Below, piece by piece: positions 8,801-16,762 of a stretch of 35,985 bases of DNA. Both the position numbers and the translations under genes were made by a program. The stretch comes from Prevotella sp. (GTDB lineage Bacteria; Bacteroidota; Bacteroidia; Bacteroidales; Bacteroidaceae). Numbering within the stretch: the first letter of the stretch is position 1; each line of letters starts with the position of its first letter. The DNA lies in NCBI GenBank assembly GCA_022782305.1, contig JALFPC010000023.1, positions 1 through 35,985 of the forward strand. Reading direction: 5' to 3'. Below the pieces are notes generated by a model. The model saw only the letters and a program-made list of their open reading frames with translations, had not been told where the DNA came from and did no database searches.

Positions 8801-11086
8801 CTGCTCTATAGCCAAAACACTGGCACACCCGTGGTGAGAAACAGACAGGGGGTGGTGATCTCTGCAATCAACGGATTATATCAAAACGGATATGATACAA
8901 GGGAGATTGCATGGCAGTATCAATTCTCAACTAATGGGTTCACTAATGTGACCATCTCTGCTGATATGGCTGCTAAAAATGCTGCCGCAAAGAAATACAT
9001 AGCTAAATATTCTTTGGATGGAATTAATTTCTCTGATATTCCTGGTGCCGAATGGACAGTGACTGCTAATGTGCTGAACCCCATATCTATAGCTCTGCCA
9101 CAGAACGCAGACAACCAACCAATGGTTTACGTAAGGATTATGGGACAGGGGGATGATCTTCTGTCAACAGCGTATTCATTCGACAATACATTCGACGGCA
9201 TGGCATATACCTCACATTCTGAATCGGGAGTGGGAAACATGTATGTTATCGGAGTGGCTGAAGTGGCTGAGGATAACATAGCACCAGTGGTAATCTCTAC
9301 GCTACCTGCTAATGGGGATAATGGAGTGAGTGCCGCAGGAAGAATAACCATATCTTTCGATGAGAGAATACAGGCCGGAAATACTCAAAATCCTGCTACT
9401 CTCGGCGATAAATCTCTGCAACCAATATGGAACACTCGTAGCGTAAGCTTCAACTATAACTCGCTCAAATACGGACAGACTTATTCTTTCTCAATGCCAG
9501 AGGCTTATGTGAAAGATAGATCGGGAAACTCTTCGGCACCCGTCAATTTCTCATTCACCGTGATGGAGAAACAGAAACCTCAGCAGAGAATCTTTGATGC
9601 CATAGTAGACAAAAATCTTAAACTCGAACAAGGACAAAGCATTCCCGCTACTGAAAATATGCCAAAGCAGTATAGGTTTATTCAAGATGCTATTGATGAT
9701 GCTCCTGCTAACACTTCGCAGCCATACCTTATCTTTATTAAAGAGGGATACTATAACGATCCTAATACTACGTTCAATTCGGGATATGGCACAAGATTTA
9801 CTACATCGCAAACAGGTAGCGGAGCACCTACAGAACGTATTCCTGGTGGAATGAATGATTATGACGATTGCAGACTCGTGTATGTAAACAAACCGAATAT
9901 TCATCTCATCGGACAGGCCACAGACAAGGTGACTATTGCAACAGACAGACTGGACGGCGCAAGCAGCGACCCAAATAGAGTATGGTATCATGTGGACGCT
10001 GGTGCTGCTCTCGAGGTGCAATCTGCCGCTACTAACTTCTTTATGCAGGGAGTTACCATAGATAATGAAAACTGGACCATCAAACGCATGGAAGGACCAC
10101 AGGCCTTGTGTATGAATATCACATCTGATAAAGCCGTGTTTGATAATATCAGAGCTCGCTCATACCAAGATACATACAAAAGTAATGGTACTTACAACCG
10201 ACAGTTCTTCTACAACTCTATAATTGAGGGAGGCGTGGACTTTATATATGGTTCCGGAGATGTGTGGTTTGAAAACTGTACTCTCGACATCAATAGAAAG
10301 AAGGGGGGATTTATCGTGGCTCCTAACCATCCTGCAGACACAAGATGGGGATATGTGTTTAATAATACTACTATCACTACTTCCTATTCTACTATTCCAG
10401 AGGATTATCAAGTGTATCTCGGAAGACCATGGCACGACAACCCAATAACAGTGTTCCTGCATACCAAAATGGAGGTGAAACCATACGACGGATATTGGTA
10501 CCCAACGATGGGAGGACTGCCAAAACTGTGGGCTGTCTATGATATCGTTGACCGAAACGGATATGCTATGTCTGAATACTCCATAGAGGATTATTACTAT
10601 ACAGATAACGGAAATACTATCACTGGAAAAGCTAAAAACTATCTAACAGACGAAGAGGCCGCTATGTATACCGTGGCTAACGTGATGGCTGGAGATGGCT
10701 CCAATTCTGAAAAGGGAACATGGAATCCTCTCGAAGTGGTGGAGAAAACGGAAGTGCCTATGCTGACCATGCAAAACAATATGGTGACATGGCAGGCTGA
10801 CGACTATGCTATCTGTTACGTGGTTACCGTAAACGGAAAGGTAGAGGCTTTCACCACTACAACGGAATATTCTGCCAAACCTGGTGATAAAGTGACAGTG
10901 CAGTCGGTAAATGCTCATGGAGCACTGTCGGATATGTCGGCTCCTGTAAACATCACTACAGGTATACTCTCTGTGGATAACAATGATGACGATAATGGCA
11001 AGACATATAATATTATGGGTATGCCGGTAAGCTCAATGAAGCACGGAGTGTTTATACGAAACGGAAAAAAGGTGGTGGTGAAATAA
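5807..11086 (+). CDS. Multidomain secreted pectin-active esterase: N-terminal SGNH/CE12-like acetylesterase, Ig-like/InlB-type repeats, Big_5-like domain, C-terminal CE8 pectin methylesterase, C-terminal tail
   Basis: Signal peptide MYNKLLTLFRVMVLASMVMAVPMEA; GDST, FAHND, DSTHPS (SGNH); APVVISTLPANGDNGVSAAGRITISFDERI (Big_5-like); QDTYKSNG, GGVDFIYGSGDVWFENC, YLGRPW (CE8). Confidence 0.9.
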   Translation: MYNKLLTLFRVMVLASMVMAVPMEAKKKVNTIGDSTMANYPTDGSTDKRGWAQMLQQFFNTDNVTVNNRGKSGASSKSFYRESAYWPTMVTGGSDAMQAGDFLIIQFAHNDEKNGGADGDVVKQYYNSIGDAATASATDYRGTTASGTFKEYIRKYINEAKAMGVKPIVVAPICRKYFATGGQSIRRNGKHDLGDNFTKCDGTSLSTGNKVPESDNTYDYVEQAKAVAYEYDDVPFIDLTALTEQLYLKYGEAYCTLNLFCNDDSTHPSALGATLIAREFAQQLKLQATTETDPKRKQILEELAQDVVVSAEITFNPTSGDMGKAYMGQSIVKEYNVSAFGVDNGAKMNISVDGGFLISNDKVNYNNSLTLTADGNNIISSLYVKVNLNAPGKVNGTLTATVGQQTSTLQLTAEAINLNGGTETNAVWPLTESTKPNDNELLTLTEQTLSELSVKQYANIGTDNPRKMQLLTTTTGEWGVGEIDEVSTRYAQFKITCPADCNFAIDKITYYISGRGGSAVSYHAYYSVNSDFANPVLIDEKVNMAKDAPTIIECNIAEQIEEGQSFYVRLYPWYNGQTTAATGKYLCISDMNIHGSITKAGGQSIDINGSVAYPLVDAQPSFEPEEMAVGFVGKTMDHGQLLTIGQNGGLTWSGTTDNGKVQTMVSNVTGASLPTSAVDGNTITFTLTPEDGLVFLPSKVTFQAARYGTDGGNITASVEANGMAEICNNEGVNRSGKGLALKTISSEINGVSADAANPLKLKISVLGLGNNKSVGLNDIVVEGRLMGQLQQTVKYSLTTVVTPAGAGSVQADPEMDAYKEGSIVNLKATRNFGYKFKEWQIDGNKVSTNESFSVKMDGNKILTAVFDEIPVYTVTAKCTNDAERTMGNVTLTPNEHDGKYEAGTTVTAVAQESKILKFMQWTDKHENAGTAATRTFTVNEDMQLVADYELQDFVAVFDASMTQAYAYNNAANYPFTADIAWDEQRNATASVVRTDNGALLYSQNTGTPVVRNRQGVVISAINGLYQNGYDTREIAWQYQFSTNGFTNVTISADMAAKNAAAKKYIAKYSLDGINFSDIPGAEWTVTANVLNPISIALPQNADNQPMVYVRIMGQGDDLLSTAYSFDNTFDGMAYTSHSESGVGNMYVIGVAEVAEDNIAPVVISTLPANGDNGVSAAGRITISFDERIQAGNTQNPATLGDKSLQPIWNTRSVSFNYNSLKYGQTYSFSMPEAYVKDRSGNSSAPVNFSFTVMEKQKPQQRIFDAIVDKNLKLEQGQSIPATENMPKQYRFIQDAIDDAPANTSQPYLIFIKEGYYNDPNTTFNSGYGTRFTTSQTGSGAPTERIPGGMNDYDDCRLVYVNKPNIHLIGQATDKVTIATDRLDGASSDPNRVWYHVDAGAALEVQSAATNFFMQGVTIDNENWTIKRMEGPQALCMNITSDKAVFDNIRARSYQDTYKSNGTYNRQFFYNSIIEGGVDFIYGSGDVWFENCTLDINRKKGGFIVAPNHPADTRWGYVFNNTTITTSYSTIPEDYQVYLGRPWHDNPITVFLHTKMEVKPYDGYWYPTMGGLPKLWAVYDIVDRNGYAMSEYSIEDYYYTDNGNTITGKAKNYLTDEEAAMYTVANVMAGDGSNSEKGTWNPLEVVEKTEVPMLTMQNNMVTWQADDYAICYVVTVNGKVEAFTTTTEYSAKPGDKVTVQSVNAHGALSDMSAPVNITTGILSVDNNDDDNGKTYNIMGMPVSSMKHGVFIRNGKKVVVK

Positions 11087-11147
11087 ACACATAATGTTAT
11101 CATAATATCAAAATGAAGGGGCAATAATTCATTTTCTTGCCCACAAT

Positions 11148-11182
11148 ATGCAAAGGTATGAGTTTTTTTCATACCTTTGCAT
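11148..11182. terminator. Perfect 14-bp inverted repeat with T-rich loop; probable terminator, also carries TAccTTTG in both orientations
   Basis: ATGCAAAGGTATGA - GTTTTTT - TCATACCTTTGCAT. Confidence 0.6.
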
Positions 11183-11192
11183 TTGTTTTATA

Positions 11193-11279
11193 ATCATCCG
11201 GCTTTATATTCTGGCTTTATATTCATCCAGTTTTATATTCCGGTTTTATATTCTCCGGTTTTATATTCTCCGGTTTTAT
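11193..11279. repeat. Six imperfect 13-16 bp tandem units, consensus ATTCTCCGGTTTTAT
   Basis: Units such as ATTCATCCAGTTTTAT, ATTCCGGTTTTAT, ATTCTCCGGTTTTAT (x2). Confidence 0.85.
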
Positions 11280-11304
11280 ACTCGGATTGTTAACTTGATA
11301 TTTT

Positions 11305-11664
11305 ATGGCTATACACAACCAATTGGGGAAATGGGGCGAAGACGTGGCTGCTGACTTCCTGCAGCAAAAAGGCTACAGAATAGTGGCGCGCAACTGGAAA
11401 TATGGTAAGCGCGACCTGGATATCGTGGCCACAGATGGAGATACGCTCGTGGTGGTGGAGGTCAAAACACGTAGCGGCAATATCCTGATCCAACCAGAAA
11501 TGGCTGTTGACTATGCAAAACTGATGTCGCTGCGCAAGGCTGCCAACGCTTTTGTAAAGGCAAGGCTGATAGATGCTACCATAAGGTTCGATGTAGTCAG
11601 CATATCAGTGCAAACAGCACAACAATACAAAATTGTGCATTATCAGGATATATCCATGTATTGA
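11305..11664 (+). CDS. yraN: YraN family (UPF0102) nuclease-fold protein
   Basis: GKWGEDVAADFLQQKGYRIVARNWKYGKRDLDIVATDGDTLVVVEVKTRS. Confidence 0.88.
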   Translation: MAIHNQLGKWGEDVAADFLQQKGYRIVARNWKYGKRDLDIVATDGDTLVVVEVKTRSGNILIQPEMAVDYAKLMSLRKAANAFVKARLIDATIRFDVVSISVQTAQQYKIVHYQDISMY

Positions 11665-11671
11665 TACTTAT

Positions 11672-11688
11672 CGTGGGTTCTATAAATT
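11672..11688 (+). repeat. Copy of dispersed intergenic motif GGTGGGTTCTATAAATT
   Basis: CGTGGGTTCTATAAATT; 16/17 match to the minus-strand copy at 487..471; related copy at 23273-23288. Confidence 0.6.
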
Positions 11689-11698
11689 TCCACCTTAT

Positions 11699-11750
11699 AA
11701 TAATGCATAAGCATGGAGATGAATATGATATTCTCCTTTTATGTATTATT
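11699..11750. terminator. Bidirectional hairpin between convergent yraN and HsdR_N genes
   Basis: AATAATGCATAA ... TTATGTATTATT (11/12 pairing) with inner GGAGA/TCTCC. Confidence 0.5.
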
Positions 11751-12237
11751 AAATATCTAATGGTGTTATCTCTGAGGCACTGGGAATATCGTGGATAAAC
11801 ACATATCCGCGACTCGCATAGTCCATACGGCAGCAATAATGGGTCATGCCATTGCTTACAATGAGATAATCCACATGCAATAGGTGGTTATAAACGGATA
11901 TCTGATCAAAAACCTTCTGGGTAATCTTTATACTGGGCTTCTTATATTCAATGATAATGCGAGGGCGCAATGAACGATCGTATACTACACTGTCGCAGCG
12001 CATCTTCTTATCGCCAGAAGACAACTCTACTTCGTTGCCGATAAGAGTAGGAGAAAATCCCTTATAGTGAACAAGAAAATGAATAAAATGCTGGCGCACC
12101 CACTCTTCAGGAGTAAGTGACACGTATTTGCATCGCAAAGGGTCGAGCACCGACATTTGTCCGCTGATATTTCTGATCTTTATGTCAAAAGCAGGAAGAT
12201 TGAGCCTGCAGAACGTTTGTTTATCGAAATTATTCAT
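11749..12237 (-). CDS. Type I restriction enzyme R-subunit N-terminal (HsdR_N) domain-like protein
   Basis: VRQHFIHFLV...CDSVVYDRSLRPRIIIEYKKPSIKITQKVFDQISVYN, with a PD-(D/E)XK-like D...EYK arrangement. Confidence 0.8.
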   Translation of the reverse strand: MNNFDKQTFCRLNLPAFDIKIRNISGQMSVLDPLRCKYVSLTPEEWVRQHFIHFLVHYKGFSPTLIGNEVELSSGDKKMRCDSVVYDRSLRPRIIIEYKKPSIKITQKVFDQISVYNHLLHVDYLIVSNGMTHYCCRMDYASRGYVFIHDIPSASEITPLDI

Positions 12238-12265
12238 TATCTTTGCATTGTCATTTGCAAAATTA
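12216..12265. promoter_or_regulatory. Overlapping divergent promoters for HsdR_N-like gene (-) and holA (+)
   Basis: Plus TATCTTTG 12238-12245 with TTTG at 12216-12219; minus TAATTTTG at 12265..12258. Confidence 0.5.
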
Positions 12266-12307
12266 ATAATTATCGTCGGAAATAACGACCAATAATAGAA
12301 AAAATAT

Positions 12308-13333
12308 ATGGCAGAACCAAAAAATGTCTCTTTTGACGGGGTGATGAAAGAATTGAAGCAACGGATCTTTGCTCCAATTTATTACCTCATGGGAGACGAA
12401 GCGTATTATATAGACTTAATCGCTGACTATATAGCAGAAAACGTGCTCAACGATACAGAGAGAGATTTTAATCAAACCATACTTTATGGACCTGATGTAA
12501 CCATGGCGCAGGTGGTTGACATCGCAAGGAGATATCCCATGATGGCAGAACACCAGGTGATCATTGTTAAGGAAGCACAGGGACTAAATAACTATGAGGC
12601 GCTCGAGGCTTATCTAAATAATCCACAATCTTCAACCATTCTCGTGTTCTGTCATAAAAATGGATCTCTGGATAAAAGAAAAAGGGTGGCGGCAATGGTG
12701 GCTTCTGTGGGAGTGTTGTTTGAAAGCAAAAAACTTAGAGAACGTGACCTGCCAACTTTCATAGAACGATATCTCAGAGAGAGGGGAGTGGGAATAGAAA
12801 ATAAATCGCTACAACTCATCGCTGATGATATCGGACCTGACTTGCACCGACTGACAAGCGAACTGGATAAACTGGTGCTGGCTCTTGACAATGACAACAG
12901 AATGGTAACACCTGAGGTGGTGGAGAAACAGATTGGAGTGAGCAAGGACTTCAACGGCTTTGAACTTCGTGATGCCTTGGTTAACAAGAATATTTTTAAG
13001 GCTAACCAGATAGTAAAATACTTTGACGAAAATCCACGAAGCGGAGGGCTCTTCGCTCTCATGCCTCTAATATATAAATTTTTCCAGAATTTGCTCATCG
13101 CTCATTATTGTCCACAAAAAGATAGTCCAGAGGCTCTGGCTAAATGGTTGGAACTGAAAAATTCATGGGCTACAAAAGACTATCTCACGGGCATGAGAAA
13201 TTACAACGCTATGAAAGTGGTCCAGATAATTTCTAAAATAAGAGAAATTGATGCCAAAAGCAAAGGATTGGATAACCCAAATACACCGCAAGGGGAACTT
13301 TTAAGTGAGTTGATCTACTTCATCTTGCACTGA
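12308..13333 (+). CDS. holA: DNA polymerase III subunit delta
   Basis: 341-aa HolA-like protein: IYYLMGDEAYYIDLIADYI, EHQVIIVKEAQGLNNYEALEAYLNNPQSSTILVFCHK, ELDKLVLAL. Confidence 0.88.
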   Translation: MAEPKNVSFDGVMKELKQRIFAPIYYLMGDEAYYIDLIADYIAENVLNDTERDFNQTILYGPDVTMAQVVDIARRYPMMAEHQVIIVKEAQGLNNYEALEAYLNNPQSSTILVFCHKNGSLDKRKRVAAMVASVGVLFESKKLRERDLPTFIERYLRERGVGIENKSLQLIADDIGPDLHRLTSELDKLVLALDNDNRMVTPEVVEKQIGVSKDFNGFELRDALVNKNIFKANQIVKYFDENPRSGGLFALMPLIYKFFQNLLIAHYCPQKDSPEALAKWLELKNSWATKDYLTGMRNYNAMKVVQIISKIREIDAKSKGLDNPNTPQGELLSELIYFILH

Positions 13334-13362
13334 AAACAGTCTGTTTTCAGTGCTTTTTTTTT
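13327..13362 (+). terminator. Rho-independent terminator overlapping the holA stop codon
   Basis: GCACTGAAAACAG T CTGTTTTCAGTGC + T8; the TGA stop is inside the stem. Confidence 0.9.
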
Positions 13363-13560
13363 CTATTTCGTACTTTTTCATATACAAGAAAAAATAGGCG
13401 CAAACACCGATAAATCCAAGGAAAAAGACCTTTTTAACCCCTCCATAATTCGCGTATTTTCTCGCGTCTTAAAAGTTGGCGGGAATATCGCAACCATTCA
13501 AAAATTTGACCCTGATGGGCTCCAGAAATTTAGTATTAAGGTTTTTTATCATTCATATTG

Positions 13561-13600
13561 CTGAATATTGATTTGTAAATCAATAAACAACAGTATTCAG
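13561..13600. other. Nested inverted repeats in AT-rich intergenic region
   Basis: CTGAATA...TATTCAG enclosing ATTGATTT-GT-AAATCAAT. Confidence 0.5.
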
Positions 13601-13940
13601 ATATATATAACTCTGAACAGTTATTACAACAATAAACAGTGCTTTATAATTACAAATTCAAATACCTAAATTCAAAAACATAAATATTGAAATCTGAATA
13701 TCATAGATATGCACAATGTGGTTATTATGTTATGTGCCATAGAACCAGCCACTTATATGTTTTGACTATTAGAATTGACATAAAATAGTTCTCTATTTGC
13801 AGAAATATAATGCATAATCCACGTAAATGCGCAGTTGTACGCTTATTAACTACTACAAAGCCAGTTGGTTCTATATTTTTGTTCATAATTCTTAATTCCA
13901 CATTATAGTTGATATTATTTAGATTTATAAACCAAAACAC

Positions 13941-14004
13941 ATTTCTAAATACCTACCGTGTTCACATTTACATATTTAAATATCAAAATCTAATATTTAG
14001 AAAT
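13941..14004. promoter_or_regulatory. 11-bp perfect inverted repeat around a central 12-bp palindrome, upstream of XRE gene
   Basis: ATTTCTAAATA (13941-13951) / TATTTAGAAAT (13994-14004); ATATTTAAATAT at 13972-13983. Confidence 0.45.
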
Positions 14005-14024
14005 AAAAAATTGCTATACAAATG

Positions 14025-14055
14025 TTGCACATTTCAAATTTTCTCTTTACCTTTG
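14025..14055 (+). promoter_or_regulatory. Promoter of XRE-family regulator
   Basis: TTG (14025-14027) - N20 - TACCTTTG (14048-14055). Confidence 0.6.
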
Positions 14056-14146
14056 TAAACGCTAAGGAAATTACACCTAAAAGCCCGATTTTTAGGTTCA
14101 AAACCAGTAAGCACCCATTTTTGATAACTTATATATACGTGAAATA

Positions 14147-14653
14147 ATGAAAGAGAGAATAAAAAAAGTGATGGAGTCGCAACACATGACGCAACAGGTC
14201 TTCGCTCAATTTCTAGAGATCTCCCCTGCCTCATTGAGCAGCATCTTCAACGACAGAACAAAACCTACTCTACAAATAGTGGAAGCAATAAAAAGAAAAA
14301 TACCAACTATCAGCACTGAGTGGTTGCTTTTTGGACAGGGTGATATGTTTGGCAATCAGTATACCGCAAATGAAGTGGACCAGAATGGAGGCTATGAGCC
14401 TGAACAGTCTACCCTATCGCTAACATCTGATGCAAACATAGAACAGGACCTGTTTGCCCAAAATTCTAATCAGCAAAATAATAATAGACAGATGACGCAA
14501 TCTAACTACGGTGTAAGAGATACACGATTGGATAATCATCATTCTTCTTATGCTGTCGAGGTTAAAAAAACTGACAAAATCGAACGAAAGATAACCGAAA
14601 TAAGAGTCTACTTTGATGACCAAACCTTTGAAACATTCGTCCCGTCAAAATGA
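14147..14653 (+). CDS. XRE/Cro-type helix-turn-helix transcriptional regulator
   Basis: RIKKVMESQHMTQQVFAQFLEISPASLSSIFNDRTKPTLQIVEAIKRKIPTISTEWLLFGQGDMF. Confidence 0.88.
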   Translation: MKERIKKVMESQHMTQQVFAQFLEISPASLSSIFNDRTKPTLQIVEAIKRKIPTISTEWLLFGQGDMFGNQYTANEVDQNGGYEPEQSTLSLTSDANIEQDLFAQNSNQQNNNRQMTQSNYGVRDTRLDNHHSSYAVEVKKTDKIERKITEIRVYFDDQTFETFVPSK

Positions 14654-14792
14654 TTACTGATTATTGATTACTGATTACTGATATCCTTAATCAAAATCAA
14701 TAATCAATAATCAAAAACTTGCTTTAGCTTGATGAGCTTGCGAATAATCAATAATCAGTAATCAATAATCAATAATCAGTAATATTAAGGAT
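14651..14792. repeat. Inverted arrays of decamer ATCAATAATC / TGATTATTGAT variants
   Basis: TGATTACTGATTATTGATTACTGATTACTGATATCCTTAAT mirrored by ATCAATAATCAGTAATCAATAATCAATAATCAGTAATATTAAGGATA. Confidence 0.8.
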
Positions 14793-14882
14793 AGGTTGGT
14801 ATTGTGCCCTAAATCGGTATATAATCAATACATGATAGAGGGATAATATCAACCTGTTTTGTTTTTTTTTATTCCTAAAGGG

Positions 14883-14913
14883 TTGGGATATATCATTTTT
14901 TTTATTACCTTTG
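14883..14913 (+). promoter_or_regulatory. Promoter of pyrKD
   Basis: TTG (14883-14885) - N20 - TACCTTTG (14906-14913). Confidence 0.6.
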
Positions 14914-14999
14914 CAGCGATATTCCTGTTAATTATATAAGTACGGGAACAATAGTAATACTCCAAAATAGATAATAGAGATAATTTATCCACTAAGATA

Positions 15000-15776
15000 A
15001 TGAAAAAATATATCCTTGACCTTAAGGTAAAATCAGTGGAGAAGATGGCTGGAAGATACTCATTGCTTAAGTTGACATCTGACCAACCTCTGCCCACTAT
15101 GATACCAGGACAGTTCGTTGAGGTAAGGGTGGACGGTAGTGCCGCAACCTATCTCAGACGTCCCATATCCATCAATTTCGTAGATAAAGACCATAATGAA
15201 ATGTGGTTGCTGGTGGCTGCCATAGGAGATGGCACTAAGCATATCACTAGTTTGGTAGAGGGAGACAACCTCAATTGTGTGCTACCGTTAGGACGGGGAT
15301 TCACACTGCCTGATAGTGCTTCTCAAAAGTTCCTACTCGTTGGTGGAGGTGTGGGCGTGGCACCACTACTCTATATGGGCAAGGTGATGGCAGACATGGG
15401 ATGCCAACCTACATTCCTGCTCGGAGCACGCTCTGACAAAGACCTGCTGATGATTGACGAGTTTGAAAAATATGGCAGGGTGATGGTAACCACTGAAGAT
15501 GGCTCACAAGGAGAGAAAGGGTTTGTGACAAACCATAGCATTTTGAGCAATGAGCATTTTGATTTTATCGCTACCTGCGGACCAAAGCCCATGATGATGG
15601 CTGTGGCTAAATATGCCCACAAGGCTGGCATAGAATGTGAGGTTTCCCTAGAGAATATGATGGCATGCGGATTGGGAGCATGCTTGTGCTGCGTGGAGAA
15701 AACCAACGAGGGAAACTTATGTGTGTGCAAAGAAGGACCTGTTTTTAATATCAAAAAACTGTTATGGCTAAATTAA
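15000..15776 (+). CDS. pyrK: Dihydroorotate dehydrogenase B electron-transfer subunit
   Basis: [31 protein letters not shown], [2Fe-2S] cysteines [29 protein letters not shown]; followed by pyrD. Confidence 0.92.
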   Translation: MKKYILDLKVKSVEKMAGRYSLLKLTSDQPLPTMIPGQFVEVRVDGSAATYLRRPISINFVDKDHNEMWLLVAAIGDGTKHITSLVEGDNLNCVLPLGRGFTLPDSASQKFLLVGGGVGVAPLLYMGKVMADMGCQPTFLLGARSDKDLLMIDEFEKYGRVMVTTEDGSQGEKGFVTNHSILSNEHFDFIATCGPKPMMMAVAKYAHKAGIECEVSLENMMACGLGACLCCVEKTNEGNLCVCKEGPVFNIKKLLWLN

Positions 15777-16672
15777 ATGTTTCTATAGGGGACCTCTCAA
15801 TGAAAAATCCGGTGATGACTGCTTCGGGCACCTTCGGATACGGATTGGAATATGCAGACTTTGTGCCTCTTGAACAAATAGGAGGCATCATCGTCAAAGG
15901 AACAACACTCAATCCGCGACAGGGTAACGACTATCCGCGTATGGCTGAAACACCATCGGGAATGCTTAACTGCGTGGGACTGCAAAACAAAGGGGTTGAT
16001 TATTTCTGCAACAACATATATCCACAAATAAAGGATATAGATACTAATATGATCGTTAACGTGAGCGGATCATCGCCAGAGGATTATGCAGAGTGTGCAG
16101 CGCGAATAGACCAACTGGAGGGAATACCAGCAATAGAACTCAATATCTCGTGCCCAAATGTCAAAGACGGAGGCATGGCTTTTGGTGTGACATGCGAGGG
16201 AGCTGCAAGCGTGGTCAGAGCAGTAAGACAGAGATATCATCGCACACTCATTGTTAAACTCTCGCCCAATGTGACAAGCATCTCTGATATTGCACGGGCC
16301 GTGGAGGATGAAGGGGCTGATGCGGTGTCGCTAATCAATACTCTTATGGGAATGTCGATAGACATAGAGAAAAGAAAACCAAGACTGAGCATCGGAACAG
16401 GAGGACTCAGCGGAGCATGCGTAAAACCCGTGGCTCTAAGAATGGTATGGCAGGTGGCAAAGGCTGTAAATATTCCCGTGGTAGGACTCGGGGGCATCTC
16501 TTCTGCAGAAGATGCTATTGAATTCTTCTTGGCAGGTGCAACAGCAATAGAGATTGGCACCGCTAACTTCATTGACCCTACCATCACAATCAAAGTTAAA
16601 GATGGTATCAATGAGTGGTTGGACAAACATGGGTGCGAGTCGCTGCATGATATCATCGGACAACTTGACTAA
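15764..16672 (+). CDS. pyrD: Dihydroorotate dehydrogenase (class 1B catalytic subunit)
   Basis: [73 protein letters not shown]. Confidence 0.94.
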   Translation: MAKLNVSIGDLSMKNPVMTASGTFGYGLEYADFVPLEQIGGIIVKGTTLNPRQGNDYPRMAETPSGMLNCVGLQNKGVDYFCNNIYPQIKDIDTNMIVNVSGSSPEDYAECAARIDQLEGIPAIELNISCPNVKDGGMAFGVTCEGAASVVRAVRQRYHRTLIVKLSPNVTSISDIARAVEDEGADAVSLINTLMGMSIDIEKRKPRLSIGTGGLSGACVKPVALRMVWQVAKAVNIPVVGLGGISSAEDAIEFFLAGATAIEIGTANFIDPTITIKVKDGINEWLDKHGCESLHDIIGQLD

Positions 16673-16762
16673 TGATAGCTTATCACAACGAGGCTGATGA
16701 CGGAAACTAATGAATTACAATAACAGAATATATCAATACTAATTATAATCAAAAAGTAAAGT

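Noticed and set aside
11148-11354. 68-aa plus-strand ORF (FYILRFYILRFY...)
   Set aside because: Translation of the terminator and the ATTCTCCGGTTTTAT repeats, overlapping yraN.
11749-12237. A restriction-modification system suggested by the HsdR_N-like protein
   Set aside because: Only a short stand-alone domain; no hsdM, hsdS or helicase region in the window.
13725-13940. 71-aa minus-strand ORF in the holA-XRE intergenic region
   Set aside because: AT-rich, no promoter box seen, no recognisable domain; cannot be supported without conservation data.
14147-14653. XRE regulator as part of a prophage or toxin-antitoxin pair
   Set aside because: No adjacent toxin, integrase or phage gene; flanked by noncoding repeats and pyrKD.
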